Below are positions 1 through 9,438 of a DNA stretch of 47,465 nt, piece after piece. The position numbers were made by a program, and so were the translations under genes. Each line of letters begins with the position of its first letter. Positions within the stretch are counted from its first letter, which is position 1. The stretch is taken from positions 1-47,465 of the forward strand of contig CAMWYR010000014.1 in NCBI GenBank assembly GCA_947178505.1, read 5' to 3'. Source of the stretch: an uncultured Muribaculaceae bacterium (GTDB lineage Bacteria; Bacteroidota; Bacteroidia; Bacteroidales; Muribaculaceae). The notes under the pieces were generated by a model. The model did not search any database, had not been told where the DNA came from, and saw only the letters and a list, made by a program, of their open reading frames with translations.

Positions 1-3
1 CCT

Positions 4-510
4 ATGAATCTATCAAGTCTTTACAAAAAGTCGGCTTGCGTCCTTATGATGGCGGTATGCGCACTGTTGACTTCCTGCTACCGGGAGCCTCATATTCAAT
101 CCCCGACCCCGGTTGATATATATAGCCAGACTGCCTTTGTCGTGACACCGATGACCGATTCTTCAATCATATCCATCCCTACGGGAATGAACGAAGAGTA
201 TGTCATAAATTCAGAAACCGAGCTATATCAACTCGTACCTTCCAAAATAATTGCAGAGCGACCTGAATTACAAGATATAGATTTTATCACTTCCAGCCTA
301 TTGGTAATTAAATTCAGGTTGTTTTACAATCTGGAGAGAATAGAAAGCAGTCTGTACAAGAGAGAAGCTGTCGAATATATTGTAAGACAAATATTGTATG
401 TAGGAAATGAAATTCATCTAGATGGGTACTTCGTGATGTATTGCCTTATAACCGCAAAAATTCCGACTCTGAGCAAGATTGTCACTGAGACAAGTTGTAT
501 CTGGCAATAG
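4..510 (+). CDS. Small secreted lipoprotein, function unknown
   Basis: This 168-aa protein starts with a basic N-terminus, a hydrophobic stretch and a lipobox ending in LLTSC (Cys25). It is therefore probably lipidated and exported to the periplasm or outer membrane. The rest is a soluble alpha/beta-looking domain of about 140 residues with no motif I recognise. The last 20 residues contain a Cys (near 165) that could pair with the Cys in the MYCL segment near 146. The upstream region lies outside the window, so promoter and operon context cannot be judged. A strong inverted repeat 36 bp downstream separates it from the convergent fructan operon. The ORF is clearly coding, but no function is assigned. 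Confidence 0.75.
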   Translation: MNLSSLYKKSACVLMMAVCALLTSCYREPHIQSPTPVDIYSQTAFVVTPMTDSSIISIPTGMNEEYVINSETELYQLVPSKIIAERPELQDIDFITSSLLVIKFRLFYNLERIESSLYKREAVEYIVRQILYVGNEIHLDGYFVMYCLITAKIPTLSKIVTETSCIWQ

Positions 511-545
511 ATCATTTCTCAACATTATTTCATATTACAAACATC

Positions 546-579
546 AAGAGGTCATGCCCAGCACCGGACATGACCTCTT
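546..579. terminator. Bidirectional terminator-like hairpin between convergent genes
   Basis: The arms AAGAGGTCATG (546-556) and CATGACCTCTT (569-579) form a perfect 11-bp stem with a 12-nt loop. It sits between the stop of the lipoprotein gene (510) and the stop of the leftward GH32 gene (603), so it can end both transcripts. The A/T ends of the arms give a short U run in either direction. Confidence 0.7.
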
Positions 580-602
580 TACGTTTGGCAAGGAGGGATG
601 AA

Positions 603-2936
603 TCAGCGAATCATTATCTTCTTGCCGTTCCTTATGTAGATGCCTGAGTCGAGCGCAACATTGTCGCCTCCGCGGGCCACGAGACGCCCGTGGAGATCGT
701 AGATGTCTCCATTGGCGGACTCTTCCGGTTCGTCAAGGATATCGCTGAGTCCGGCGCCACCGGCGCGTGCGTCAAGCTCCCACGCCTTGACACTATTGAG
801 TTGTACCGGGCCGTTGGAGAATACCGCATAACTCTCCTCAACTGAATCTTTGGCGAAAAGGCGTATAGACTGCGCATACTTATCGTTGATAAAGATGTCG
901 ACAATAGAGCCATCGACGAAAATATCTATCGTCATCTCGGTGCCGACAGCCGGTTTTTCGGGAAGTGTCATCGTGTAGAGACCCTTATATGACCAGCCGT
1001 CATTGTCGAGGCGGCTGATGCCGGTGAAATCGGCGGTGAGGATGCCGGTGGCAGGATTATAAGTGATCGTTCCGTCGCGGAAAATCTTCACACCGATGGG
1101 CGTATTGCCGACCGTGAAGTTGGCCTTCACCTCAACCTGACGACCTTCGACACCATTCAGTTCGAGCGTGCCGTTGAGTTCTTTTGCCCCCTCACTGAAA
1201 GCCTTGTCGGTGCGCATTCCGGCTACTGTGGAGCAAGGCTTCTGGAGCAGAACGCCGTCGGCAGAAAGCGAAAGCTCGCGCGGGAGCGAATAGCAGTGTG
1301 CCCAGCCGAGCGCGTAGTTATCAGCTCCACCCAGCTTGTCGGGCACGATACCCATGGCAATCGTCTTCCCGTCGTGCTGATAGATTGTGGGCGACAGCAG
1401 ACCGAAGCCATCGCGTGAGTTCAGCTCAAACGTGCGTGCCTCTCCTTCGGGGCGGAACGTGCCGTCGGCCTTGATGGCGCCCACCCAGTAAAGACACTTC
1501 ACTCCCTCCGACGTGCCGAGCGGAGTGACGGTGAAAAGCCAGCGGCCATCGGGCATCCGAGTTACATTGGGCATCTCCCAGAAAGTACCATGCTTCGCCG
1601 CGTCGGGAGCGATGAAGAAGATAGAGCCGTCGTTGGAGAAAGTCTTTGTCGCGGGATTCATACGGTGAAGCGTGCAGACACCCTTTCCATTCTTAGATGA
1701 ACCCACGATGATATAGGCGTTGTCGCCATTGCGGAAGAAATAAGGGTCACGGAAATCATCGCTTAGGCCGGCGGGGCGACCGTTGATGAGCGGATTGGAA
1801 GCCGACTTCGTCCAGCGGAGAAGATCGGCATCATCAGGCGTGGCCATGCAGATGCGGGCCTTCTCGTAGTCGACGGCAGTATAGATTGCCGCCGGTGAGC
1901 CGCCGGTGAGCACATCGTCGGTCACAACGGCACCGCTCCAGCACCCCTTGATATCATATTTCTCGCTCGGGGCAATCGCAATGCGTTCCTCGCGCCAATC
2001 GAGAAGATCAGCCGACGAGATATGGCCCCAATGAAGGCGCGTCATGTAAGGCCCGTTGGCGTTCTTCTGGAAAAAGAGGTGATAGCGCCCGTTGCTGTAG
2101 GTCATACCGTGGCACTCATTGGTCCAGGCCGTAGCCGGCATCCCGTGAAAGCGCGGGCGCATCTTCTGAGCGGCATAACGCGATTCGGGCACCGTGAGAT
2201 CGGCCTCATTCTCAGGCGTGCAGGCGGCGATCGCGTTGCTATCCAGAGCATGGTCATACACCTCAAGATCATCCATCAAACCATTGAACGTGTTGATTGC
2301 GAAGGCATCCACACTCTTGTTGGCGGCATCCTTACCGATGGTAAGCTTCGTGGCGCTATTCTCAATCGGGCCCATGCACTTGGCCTGTCCTACCTGCTGA
2401 CCGTTGCGGTAAAGCGTAACGAACTTTGTGGCGGCATCAGCCACCACCGTCAGCTTGCTCCATTCATAAGTTGGAAGGAGGTCGGAAGCCTCTACTTTCA
2501 CCGGCCACCCTCCCGAGAAGCCCTCGAAAGCATACTTGCCGTCATAACCGAGGGCCAGACGCCACCCCTTGCGGGCAGCCTCATCGTAAGTGCCTGCAAG
2601 GGTGATCTTCTGAGAGGTAGGGGTGTCAAGTTCAACAACGGGATATGTCTCCGGAGCCACCCAGAGCGTTACGCTCAATGCCGGCGACTCCGTCTTTCCG
2701 GCCTGCACTGTCCCCTGAATATAAGAAGTGTAGCCGTCGAAGCGGAGAGCCTTACCGACGGCACCCGCCGGAGTCTCAGGCTCAAATATAGAATTGAGGA
2801 ACAGATTGGAACCTCCGACGGATTCCTTTACGAAATCGCGCGAGGCAGGCTCCATATTTACATGAAGCACCTTGGCTCCATGCGCAGACAGTCCGGCCAC
2901 GCCGGCCGCTGCTATAAGGAGTAGAGTCTTATTCAT
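603..2936 (-). CDS. LamG-like + GH32 fructan-active protein with altered nucleophile motif
   Basis: This 777-aa protein has a signal peptide (1-20), a LamG/concanavalin-like jelly-roll domain (about 45-240), and a GH32 five-bladed propeller plus beta-sandwich (about 258-725). The C-terminal tail of about 35 residues has the pattern YDLHGR...GIYI..GKK, which is common at the ends of exported Bacteroidales proteins and resembles a degenerate type A sorting domain. The GH32 landmarks are only partly kept. RDP (396-398) is present and the acid/base Glu is probably E454 in WEMPN. The signature WMNDPNG, however, reads WTNECHG (271-277), so the nucleophile Asp position is E274. It closes the susC-susD-DUF4960 operon, where B. 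thetaiotaomicron has its surface endo-levanase. It may be a fructan binder, a slow hydrolase, or an enzyme with another specificity. The fold is certain; the activity is not. Confidence 0.85.
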   Translation of the reverse strand: MNKTLLLIAAAGVAGLSAHGAKVLHVNMEPASRDFVKESVGGSNLFLNSIFEPETPAGAVGKALRFDGYTSYIQGTVQAGKTESPALSVTLWVAPETYPVVELDTPTSQKITLAGTYDEAARKGWRLALGYDGKYAFEGFSGGWPVKVEASDLLPTYEWSKLTVVADAATKFVTLYRNGQQVGQAKCMGPIENSATKLTIGKDAANKSVDAFAINTFNGLMDDLEVYDHALDSNAIAACTPENEADLTVPESRYAAQKMRPRFHGMPATAWTNECHGMTYSNGRYHLFFQKNANGPYMTRLHWGHISSADLLDWREERIAIAPSEKYDIKGCWSGAVVTDDVLTGGSPAAIYTAVDYEKARICMATPDDADLLRWTKSASNPLINGRPAGLSDDFRDPYFFRNGDNAYIIVGSSKNGKGVCTLHRMNPATKTFSNDGSIFFIAPDAAKHGTFWEMPNVTRMPDGRWLFTVTPLGTSEGVKCLYWVGAIKADGTFRPEGEARTFELNSRDGFGLLSPTIYQHDGKTIAMGIVPDKLGGADNYALGWAHCYSLPRELSLSADGVLLQKPCSTVAGMRTDKAFSEGAKELNGTLELNGVEGRQVEVKANFTVGNTPIGVKIFRDGTITYNPATGILTADFTGISRLDNDGWSYKGLYTMTLPEKPAVGTEMTIDIFVDGSIVDIFINDKYAQSIRLFAKDSVEESYAVFSNGPVQLNSVKAWELDARAGGAGLSDILDEPEESANGDIYDLHGRLVARGGDNVALDSGIYIRNGKKIMIR

Positions 2937-3048
2937 ATAGATTGTCAGGAAATAATACCAGGAAAATAGTTTAACATTATTCTACCGGCTGAAAAGCAGT
3001 TAATCAGGACCGATATAATAACGCAGTAGAAGATAATATATTATAGAT

Positions 3049-3085
3049 AAAAAACCGCGAGACACCCTCAACGGACACCCCGCGG
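3049..3085 (-). terminator. Terminator-like hairpin inside the leftward fructan operon
   Basis: On the minus strand, CCGCG (3085-3081) pairs with CGCGG (3059-3055) and is followed at once by six U residues (3054-3049). The 177-bp gap 2937-3113 lies between the DUF4960 gene and the GH32 gene, and this hairpin begins 29 bp after the DUF4960 stop. The loop is long (21 nt) and contains two copies of a GACACCC repeat. It may be a partial terminator that lowers expression of the last gene. I see no clear TAnnTTTG promoter between it and the GH32 start. Confidence 0.5.
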
Positions 3086-3113
3086 CCAATCAATCTATTT
3101 TACCCAAAAACTA

Positions 3114-4583
3114 TTACTTAAGATAATTAAGGATGTTTGTGGTGAGCTGCTCGATGTTATGCTGGTACGGGTTGGGACCAGAGTTCTGGTTCCATTCGTA
3201 AGCAGCGAGACCATTTGCCACGCAACGACCGTGGGTAGTAGTAGCGAAGAAGTCAACCATCCCTGCCACACAGTGGTCGCGCACGTGGCCCCAGGTCGCA
3301 AGTACAAGCGAGCCGGTGGTAGCTTCGAAGTTGGCAATCACATCCTTGTAGTCACCTCTGCCATAAATATTGCAATCCCACATGCAGTTGTGGTCCTCAC
3401 GCACGCCGGGACCGATAAGCGGGAGGTTTAGGTAGCCGTATCCGTTGGGATCTTCGAGAGTGAGGTCTTTGAAGATAGCATGCGTGCTGCGGTCATAGTA
3501 ACCCTGGTCGCCGCCATTCATGAAGTCAACGCCTAGGAACGGGTTGATTACCCATACATCATCGCCTGAGCCACCGTTGCCATTGCCATACACGGTCGGA
3601 GCCATGTTGTCGGGCACAAAGCCGAGGGGCACGGTGAGCTGAGTGGCCATATTGGCGAGATAGAGGCTACCGCCATTTGCAGAATACTGCTTGAGGGCCT
3701 CAATCGCAGCGGGCGAAGAGATCTCCTCGGGAAGGTTCTGCCAACCCAACTCGAGACCTACACGGTCGATCTCAATCCAGAGCACTGCATAAGTCTCGGG
3801 ATCGACAGAGGCGAGGTCGGCAGCCTGAATGAGATCGCAGTCAGGCTGCTGCACGAACCAGGCAGCCGCAGCGCGCTCATCATCATCGGGAAGAGCCGAG
3901 ATGGAAGGTGCAGTCATCACGTAGCCCACCTTAGGAGCGATGTAAGGAATCTTGGTGGAAACAGTCGCAGACACAGAGGGATAATATGTGTCATACATCG
4001 CCTGCACATCATAAGTAAGGTCGACATCCATTGGCTGAGCCTTCAGCGTGACGCTCGTGGTGGAGGCATCGTCGATAAGCATTGCTGAAGCTTCGTCACC
4101 GTTGGTAGTCACACGGTAGCCTGTCACTTCGTTTGAGGCTGGAGCGGTCCAGTTAAGCGTCACCTTACGGCCTTCTGTAGAGAGCGTGAGGTTGGTCACG
4201 CCGGCAAGCTGCTCGTCGGGAAGAGTGCAGGTGGTGGATACGCCATCAGACACATACTTCTCGTCATAGCAGATCTTCACCGTGTAGAGGCCTTCGACGC
4301 CGAGCTGCTGACCCTTGATCGTATAGCTTGTGGCCGTGGGGCCGAGGCTTACGGGCTCATCGGTCTTCGCATTGAGGATGAAGAGCACATCGGTGATGTC
4401 GGAAGCAGCGGGAAGTTGCCAGGTCACGTTGATGGTATGGCCCGTGACAGAAGCCTGAAGATTCTGAGCGGTGGGCAGATCGGGCACATGCTCATAACCC
4501 TTCGGAGTATATTCGGAGCAGGAGCTGAGAGTCATCGAAACGACTGCTGCGGCGCATGCGATATGTTTGAAAAAGATTTTCAT
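3114..4583 (-). CDS. DUF4960-type surface fructan-binding lipoprotein (BT1761-like)
   Basis: This 489-aa protein has a signal peptide with lipobox LSSC (Cys22). Two fibronectin/Ig-like beta-sandwich domains follow (about 37-120 and 125-212). The C-terminal domain (about 215-489) begins GYVMTAPS and contains an alpha/beta pattern with ALKQYSANGG, reminiscent of ThuA/GATase-like folds. This architecture and its position after susD match the surface levan-binding lipoprotein of the B. thetaiotaomicron levan locus (BT1761), which carries DUF4959/DUF4960 domains. The inferred role is to hold fructan at the cell surface for the SusCD complex. It starts 29 bp after the susD stop, so it is co-transcribed. 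Assignment to the DUF4960 family is from memory of the family pattern, not from a search. Confidence 0.8.
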   Translation of the reverse strand: MKIFFKHIACAAAVVSMTLSSCSEYTPKGYEHVPDLPTAQNLQASVTGHTINVTWQLPAASDITDVLFILNAKTDEPVSLGPTATSYTIKGQQLGVEGLYTVKICYDEKYVSDGVSTTCTLPDEQLAGVTNLTLSTEGRKVTLNWTAPASNEVTGYRVTTNGDEASAMLIDDASTTSVTLKAQPMDVDLTYDVQAMYDTYYPSVSATVSTKIPYIAPKVGYVMTAPSISALPDDDERAAAAWFVQQPDCDLIQAADLASVDPETYAVLWIEIDRVGLELGWQNLPEEISSPAAIEALKQYSANGGSLYLANMATQLTVPLGFVPDNMAPTVYGNGNGGSGDDVWVINPFLGVDFMNGGDQGYYDRSTHAIFKDLTLEDPNGYGYLNLPLIGPGVREDHNCMWDCNIYGRGDYKDVIANFEATTGSLVLATWGHVRDHCVAGMVDFFATTTHGRCVANGLAAYEWNQNSGPNPYQHNIEQLTTNILNYLK

Positions 4584-4612
4584 CGGTTAAGTAGTAATTT
4601 TGAAGGTTGGGA

Positions 4613-6304
4613 TTATTTGTAAAGGTCGCCGCCGTTATCGAGCTGGCTGAGGGGCACGGGGAAGTAGAGTTCGTCCTGAGAGAGGCTTGCAGTCGAGTAG
4701 TAGGGCTGATAAGCCGATTCGAACTGATAATACTTCGTCATGGTCTCGATTATGTTGCCCCAGCGGAGGAGGTCAAACCAGCGGTGGCCTTCCATAGCGA
4801 GCTCCACGCGACGCTCGTGGCGCACGGCGCGGCGGGCATAGTCCTGATTCCAGCCCGAAGAGGGATACTGACCAACGGCATAATTAGCCTTAGTCGGGTC
4901 GAGGTCGACCGGAGTGTAGGAGGGATCGATTGAGCGGGCAGCCTTCGCACGCACCTGATTGATGAGGTTGCGGGCCTGCTCAAGATCCTTGTTCTGCTCG
5001 ATGAGCGACTCAGCCTTCATCAGGAGCACGTCGGCATAGCGGATGATAATGTAGTTGAGCGAGCTTGCACCCCAGGGCACGATACCCTTCTCCACATACT
5101 GGCTGTCGGGAGAGGGATAAGGCTTCTTGCCCGAATACTGGCCGTAGAGAGCAAGGTCGCGGCACCAGTGCTCCGTGTATTCATAACCTCTCCAGGGCAT
5201 GCCTATGCGGCCGAGAGTGAAGTCAAGACGCGGATCGACATTGCCGGCATAGTCGGCTGAATTGATGTCTTCCGAATTCTGAGTGCCGTCAAGATAAGGA
5301 AGGCCCTGGGCATCTGTGCGGAAGGCATTCACGAGATCCTGAGAGGCGAGATAAAAGTCGTCGCCGTTGCCGTAAGCCGTTGTGGTATGGTCGGGATCGA
5401 GGAAGTTGTAGGTGCAGTTGATACAGTTGTTGAAGTTATACTGTGCCGGAGAGTTGGCGGAAGAGAACTGCACGGCCATGATTGACTCGTAGGTGTTGTT
5501 CATCTCGGGCTTCGAGATGTCGCCGTAGTTGGGATAGAGCTGATATGCGCCTGAAGAAATCACGTAGTTGCTGTAGGTCTCCACGTCGTCCCATCTGCTG
5601 TTGAAGATAGCGACCTTGGCTACAAGCGCGGCAGCCACATATTTGTTGAAGCGGCCAACCTGCTGCTGACGCTCGGGAAGCAGGGTATAGGCCTCCTTGA
5701 GATCCTCGAGGATCATGTCGTACATCTGCTCGCGCGTGTAACGATCGGCGCGTACGGTAGAGGGGTCATCGTCTTCCGTGATGTAGGGATACTTCTGGAA
5801 CAGACGGTACATATCGAAGTTGTAGTATGCGCGGAGGGTCTTCATCTCAGCGATGTATGAGGCGGCTTCCCGCTCGGAGAGGTTGCCGGCATCGCGGATG
5901 GCGCGGATGGCAGTGTTGCAGCGTGCGACGCTGAACATATTGTTACGCCATTTGAAATCAAGCGTTGCGTTGGAGTTCTGGATATTGCCGATCTCGAGCT
6001 GGTGGATGTTATTCTCCATCGAGATACCGTCGCCACCCTTGAGGGCATCATCCGAACGCACGTCGATCACCCAGTTGTTGATCGGGCCGGCGAACGATTC
6101 GTTGTTGCCGAAATAGTGGTTGGGGAGAGTTGCATAAGCCGACACCATAAGGTCGAGGGCCTCATCGTTACCGATCTGGTCGGGCGAGAACACGCCGCAG
6201 GGCTTCGTGTCGAGCATGCTGTCGCACGAGGTAGCGCCCATAGCAAGTGCTCCTGTGGCAGCTGCGTAAGCAGCGCTTCTGATATATTGCTTGAAAGTCT
6301 TCAT
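4613..6304 (-). CDS. SusD/RagB-family outer-membrane nutrient-binding lipoprotein
   Basis: This 563-aa protein has a signal peptide and lipobox (GATSC, Cys27), followed by the usual SusD start DSMLDTKP. The helical TPR-like scaffold includes LRAYYNFDMYRLF and ends with the family-typical segment RRVELAMEGHRWFDLLRWG near residue 510, about 50 residues before the C-terminus. SusD proteins are surface lids on SusC transporters that capture oligosaccharides. The gene starts 21 bp after the susC stop, which indicates tight coupling. The substrate is inferred to be fructan (levan or inulin) from the neighbouring GH32, fructokinase and DUF4960 genes. The length is normal and I see no sign of damage. 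Confidence 0.95.
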   Translation of the reverse strand: MKTFKQYIRSAAYAAATGALAMGATSCDSMLDTKPCGVFSPDQIGNDEALDLMVSAYATLPNHYFGNNESFAGPINNWVIDVRSDDALKGGDGISMENNIHQLEIGNIQNSNATLDFKWRNNMFSVARCNTAIRAIRDAGNLSEREAASYIAEMKTLRAYYNFDMYRLFQKYPYITEDDDPSTVRADRYTREQMYDMILEDLKEAYTLLPERQQQVGRFNKYVAAALVAKVAIFNSRWDDVETYSNYVISSGAYQLYPNYGDISKPEMNNTYESIMAVQFSSANSPAQYNFNNCINCTYNFLDPDHTTTAYGNGDDFYLASQDLVNAFRTDAQGLPYLDGTQNSEDINSADYAGNVDPRLDFTLGRIGMPWRGYEYTEHWCRDLALYGQYSGKKPYPSPDSQYVEKGIVPWGASSLNYIIIRYADVLLMKAESLIEQNKDLEQARNLINQVRAKAARSIDPSYTPVDLDPTKANYAVGQYPSSGWNQDYARRAVRHERRVELAMEGHRWFDLLRWGNIIETMTKYYQFESAYQPYYSTASLSQDELYFPVPLSQLDNGGDLYK

Positions 6305-6325
6305 TGTGTTTCTGAGTAAAAGGGA

Positions 6326-9300
6326 TTAGAATGAGAAGTTAACGCCGAGAGTGAATGTGCGCGGACGGATCCAGCCGCCATCTTCCACGCGCACGCCATA
6401 CGTGCCGGGGAGGAGTTCGGGATCGAGACCCTTGAAGTTGGTGGCGGTGAATACATTCTCAACCTGGCCGAACACGTCGATGCTCTGACCGCCGATTGCC
6501 TTGGCCACACGCTCGGGAAGAGTGTATGAAAGCTTGATGTACTTCATCTTGAAATAGCTGCCGTTGTCGACGTTCCAGCTTGAGATGCGGTCTTCCATGT
6601 TGGAGTTGTCGGTAGAGACGGCGGGCACGTTGGTGTTGGTGTTCTCGGGAGTCCATGCGTTGAGCAGGTCGCGGCCGCGGTTGGTGAGCGTGTTGGAGGT
6701 GCTCATGAGGCAGAGTTGGTTGCGCATGTCGTTGACGATGTCATAACCGAAGTCGCCTGAGAAGAACATATCGAGCGTGAAAGCCTTGTACCGGAGAGCG
6801 AGGTTGAGACCGAGAGTCAGATCGGGGTTGGGGTTACCGATGATGCAGCGGTCGGCATCGTTGATCTGGCCGTCGCCGTTGAGGTCGCGGTAGATAAGGC
6901 GGCCGGGAGCGGCGCCCACCTGCTGAGCATGATTGGCCACCTCAGCATTATTCTGGAAGATACCGTCGCATACATAGCCCCAGATCACACCCATCGGCTG
7001 GCCCGGCATCAGGCGTGAGCCGTAAGGGCCGTCAACGAATTCCTGACGGTTGTTGAGCTTGATGAGCTTATTGCGGTACTGAGCGACGTTTACTGAACCG
7101 CTCCATGAGAAGTCGCCGTAAGTCGGGCTGTTATAGCCGAGAGAGAGTTCCCAACCGTTGTTGCGCATCTTACCGGTGTTCATCCACATGTCGGCGTTCT
7201 GACCTGCCACTGCAAGTGCCGGCGGGATGGTGAGCATGTCGTAGGTGGTCTTCACGTAATAGTCGGCTGTAAGGTTGAGACGGCCGCTGAGGAACTGGAT
7301 GTCAAGACCGATATTGTTCTGGGTTGTGGTCTCCCACTTCAGGTCGGGGTTACCGGTGGCTGCGATGATGATACCGGGAGTCACCGTAGAGTTCGAACCG
7401 GTGATGTCGTAACCGGCGTTACCGCTGTCGTATACGTAGGTAGAGTAAGTCGGGTAAAGCGAGGGGATGTTGGCGTTACCGTTCTGACCCCATGAGTAGC
7501 GCACCTTAAGGTCGGTCACAGCATCGTTCTTAGGCCAGAAAGGCTCTGCGGAGGGACGCCATGCAACCGATGCGGCGGGGAAGATACCTGCGCGGTGCTT
7601 CTTGGCGAAGCGGGAGTTTTCGTCGCGGCGGATTGTTGCTGACACGAGGTAACGGTCCTCGAAATTATAGTCGGCCTTGGCGAAGAGTGAGAACACGCTC
7701 CACTGGCTGCGGCCGCCACCTGAATACTGATTGCCTGTGCCTGCGCCCACCTGCATGAAGTCGGTGTCTTCGAACATATAGTCCTGGCGGCTGCCGCTGA
7801 GGTCGCGGAAGTTATAGGAGATTGCCTCCGTACCGATCAGGGCGTTCAGATGATGCTTCTCGTTGAAGGTCTTAACGTAGTTGGCGGTGTTGGTCCAAGT
7901 CCAGGTGTCGCCCTCACCATATGCTGAGGATACGGAGTTGACATCGTCGGGATTTACACGACGGCCGAGGTCGACGTTGAAGTACTGACTGTGTTCGATA
8001 CCGAGGTTCGTCTTGATCGAAAGGCCGTCGATAGGCTTGATTTCGAGGAATGCGTTGCCGAGGATTCGCCAGTTGCTGTGGTTGTTGTCCTTTGCGTTCT
8101 GGAGAAGCTGCACGGGATTCTGCTTATCGTTGGAAACGAGCTGGAAGGGATTGGTCCATTCGCCGTTGAGACCGGTGACGGGAAGTGCCGGATGTGCCTG
8201 GATGGCGAGCGCCGGGATACCACGTGCACCATAGACCTCGGCACCCTGCTGCTTCCAGTTGGCGATAAGGAGGTTCTCACCGACGGTGATATACTTGTTG
8301 AAGTCGAAACGTGAGTTCAGACGTGCTGAATATCGACGGTAGAAAGAAGTCTCGAGGTTACCGGTCTGGTTGAGATAGTTGAGAGAGAAGAGCACGGAAC
8401 CTTTCTCAGTGTTGTTGGCGATAGAAGCCGTGAGATTGTTGGCCCAGGCTGTGCGGTAGATCTGATCCTGCCAGTCAGTATCGGTGGAAGGGAAGTTCGG
8501 ATTACCTGCGATGTATTCCTGTATCACGGGGGTTGCACCGTTGCCATAGATTGCGGACGCACCTGCATTGAGGCCCGGATCGATTCCTGCATTGCGGGAT
8601 GCCGTCCAGAAGAGGTCGCCCCACTGCTGCGCGTTCAGAAGCTTATAGGTCTTTGCGACAGTCTGAGCTGAGATCGCGTAGTTCACGTTGATTGAGAGGC
8701 GGTCGCCCTTGCCATGCTTGGTAGTGATGATCACGACGCCGTTGGCTGCGCGCGAACCATAGATAGATGCCGAGGCAGCATCCTTGAGCACCTGCATTGT
8801 CTCGATATCGGCAGGGTTGATGATGTTGATATTATCGGTGGGCACGCCATCGACTATATAAAGAGGATCATTGCCCGAGTTGGCCGAGGCCATACCGCGG
8901 ATACGGATCGAACCCGTAGCGCCCGGCTCTGCCGAAGGAACAACGTTGACACCGGGCATCTTACCCGACATCGACGAAAGAATGTTACCGGAGTTCTCCG
9001 ACAGAGGCTCCTTCATGTTCATCACCGAAACCGCTCCTGTAAGGTCGGCCTTACGGACCGTCTGGTAGCCCACTACGACCACTTCATTAAGTACGGCTGA
9101 GTTTTCATCGAGATAGATTTCCATTGTCGGGTGAGCCTTCAGAGTAGTCGGATTATAACCGACATATGTCACCGTAAGGTTACTCCCTTCAGGAACGGTG
9201 ATTTCAAAGTTACCGTCGAGGTCGGTGGCAACACCCTTCTTGGTAGCATCCGACATTACCGTCGCTCCAATCAGAGGCTCTCCATCCTGGCGAGAAACCA

Positions 9301-9385
9301 CCGTGCCATGCACGGTCAGATTCTGCGCATGAGCCACTACGGCCATCAGGCAGAGCAGAAACGCACTGAGAATTGATCTTTTCAT
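6326..9385 (-). CDS. SusC/RagA-family TonB-dependent outer-membrane transporter
   Basis: I start this gene at 9385, giving 1019 aa, because that Met opens a normal signal peptide ending in AHAQ. An upstream in-frame Met (9502) would add 39 residues with no leader character and would run through the promoter region. Domains in order are a CarboxypepD_reg-like beta domain (about 22-105), which contains DLDGNFEITVP, then a TonB plug (about 115-225) with the conserved LYIVDGVP and ASIYGSRAANGVVIITTK blocks, and then a 22-strand barrel ending in a terminal Phe (FTLGVNFSF). It imports oligosaccharides in complex with SusD using TonB energy. It is the first gene of the leftward fructan operon and is divergent from the secreted GH32 gene at 9836. 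Confidence 0.95.
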   Translation of the reverse strand: MKRSILSAFLLCLMAVVAHAQNLTVHGTVVSRQDGEPLIGATVMSDATKKGVATDLDGNFEITVPEGSNLTVTYVGYNPTTLKAHPTMEIYLDENSAVLNEVVVVGYQTVRKADLTGAVSVMNMKEPLSENSGNILSSMSGKMPGVNVVPSAEPGATGSIRIRGMASANSGNDPLYIVDGVPTDNINIINPADIETMQVLKDAASASIYGSRAANGVVIITTKHGKGDRLSINVNYAISAQTVAKTYKLLNAQQWGDLFWTASRNAGIDPGLNAGASAIYGNGATPVIQEYIAGNPNFPSTDTDWQDQIYRTAWANNLTASIANNTEKGSVLFSLNYLNQTGNLETSFYRRYSARLNSRFDFNKYITVGENLLIANWKQQGAEVYGARGIPALAIQAHPALPVTGLNGEWTNPFQLVSNDKQNPVQLLQNAKDNNHSNWRILGNAFLEIKPIDGLSIKTNLGIEHSQYFNVDLGRRVNPDDVNSVSSAYGEGDTWTWTNTANYVKTFNEKHHLNALIGTEAISYNFRDLSGSRQDYMFEDTDFMQVGAGTGNQYSGGGRSQWSVFSLFAKADYNFEDRYLVSATIRRDENSRFAKKHRAGIFPAASVAWRPSAEPFWPKNDAVTDLKVRYSWGQNGNANIPSLYPTYSTYVYDSGNAGYDITGSNSTVTPGIIIAATGNPDLKWETTTQNNIGLDIQFLSGRLNLTADYYVKTTYDMLTIPPALAVAGQNADMWMNTGKMRNNGWELSLGYNSPTYGDFSWSGSVNVAQYRNKLIKLNNRQEFVDGPYGSRLMPGQPMGVIWGYVCDGIFQNNAEVANHAQQVGAAPGRLIYRDLNGDGQINDADRCIIGNPNPDLTLGLNLALRYKAFTLDMFFSGDFGYDIVNDMRNQLCLMSTSNTLTNRGRDLLNAWTPENTNTNVPAVSTDNSNMEDRISSWNVDNGSYFKMKYIKLSYTLPERVAKAIGGQSIDVFGQVENVFTATNFKGLDPELLPGTYGVRVEDGGWIRPRTFTLGVNFSF

Positions 9386-9430
9386 GCTTTTGATTTTTTG
9401 GTTGTTAGTTGATTGTGAAGTTTTATGCCG

Positions 9431-9438
9431 CAAAATTA
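9431..9438 (-). promoter_or_regulatory. susC promoter -7 element
   Basis: The minus strand reads TAATTTTG, a full match to the Bacteroidota -7 consensus TAnnTTTG, 46 bp upstream of the susC ATG. No good TTTG lies about 20 bp further upstream. A weak -33 box would fit a promoter that needs an activator such as a hybrid two-component regulator. Confidence 0.45.
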
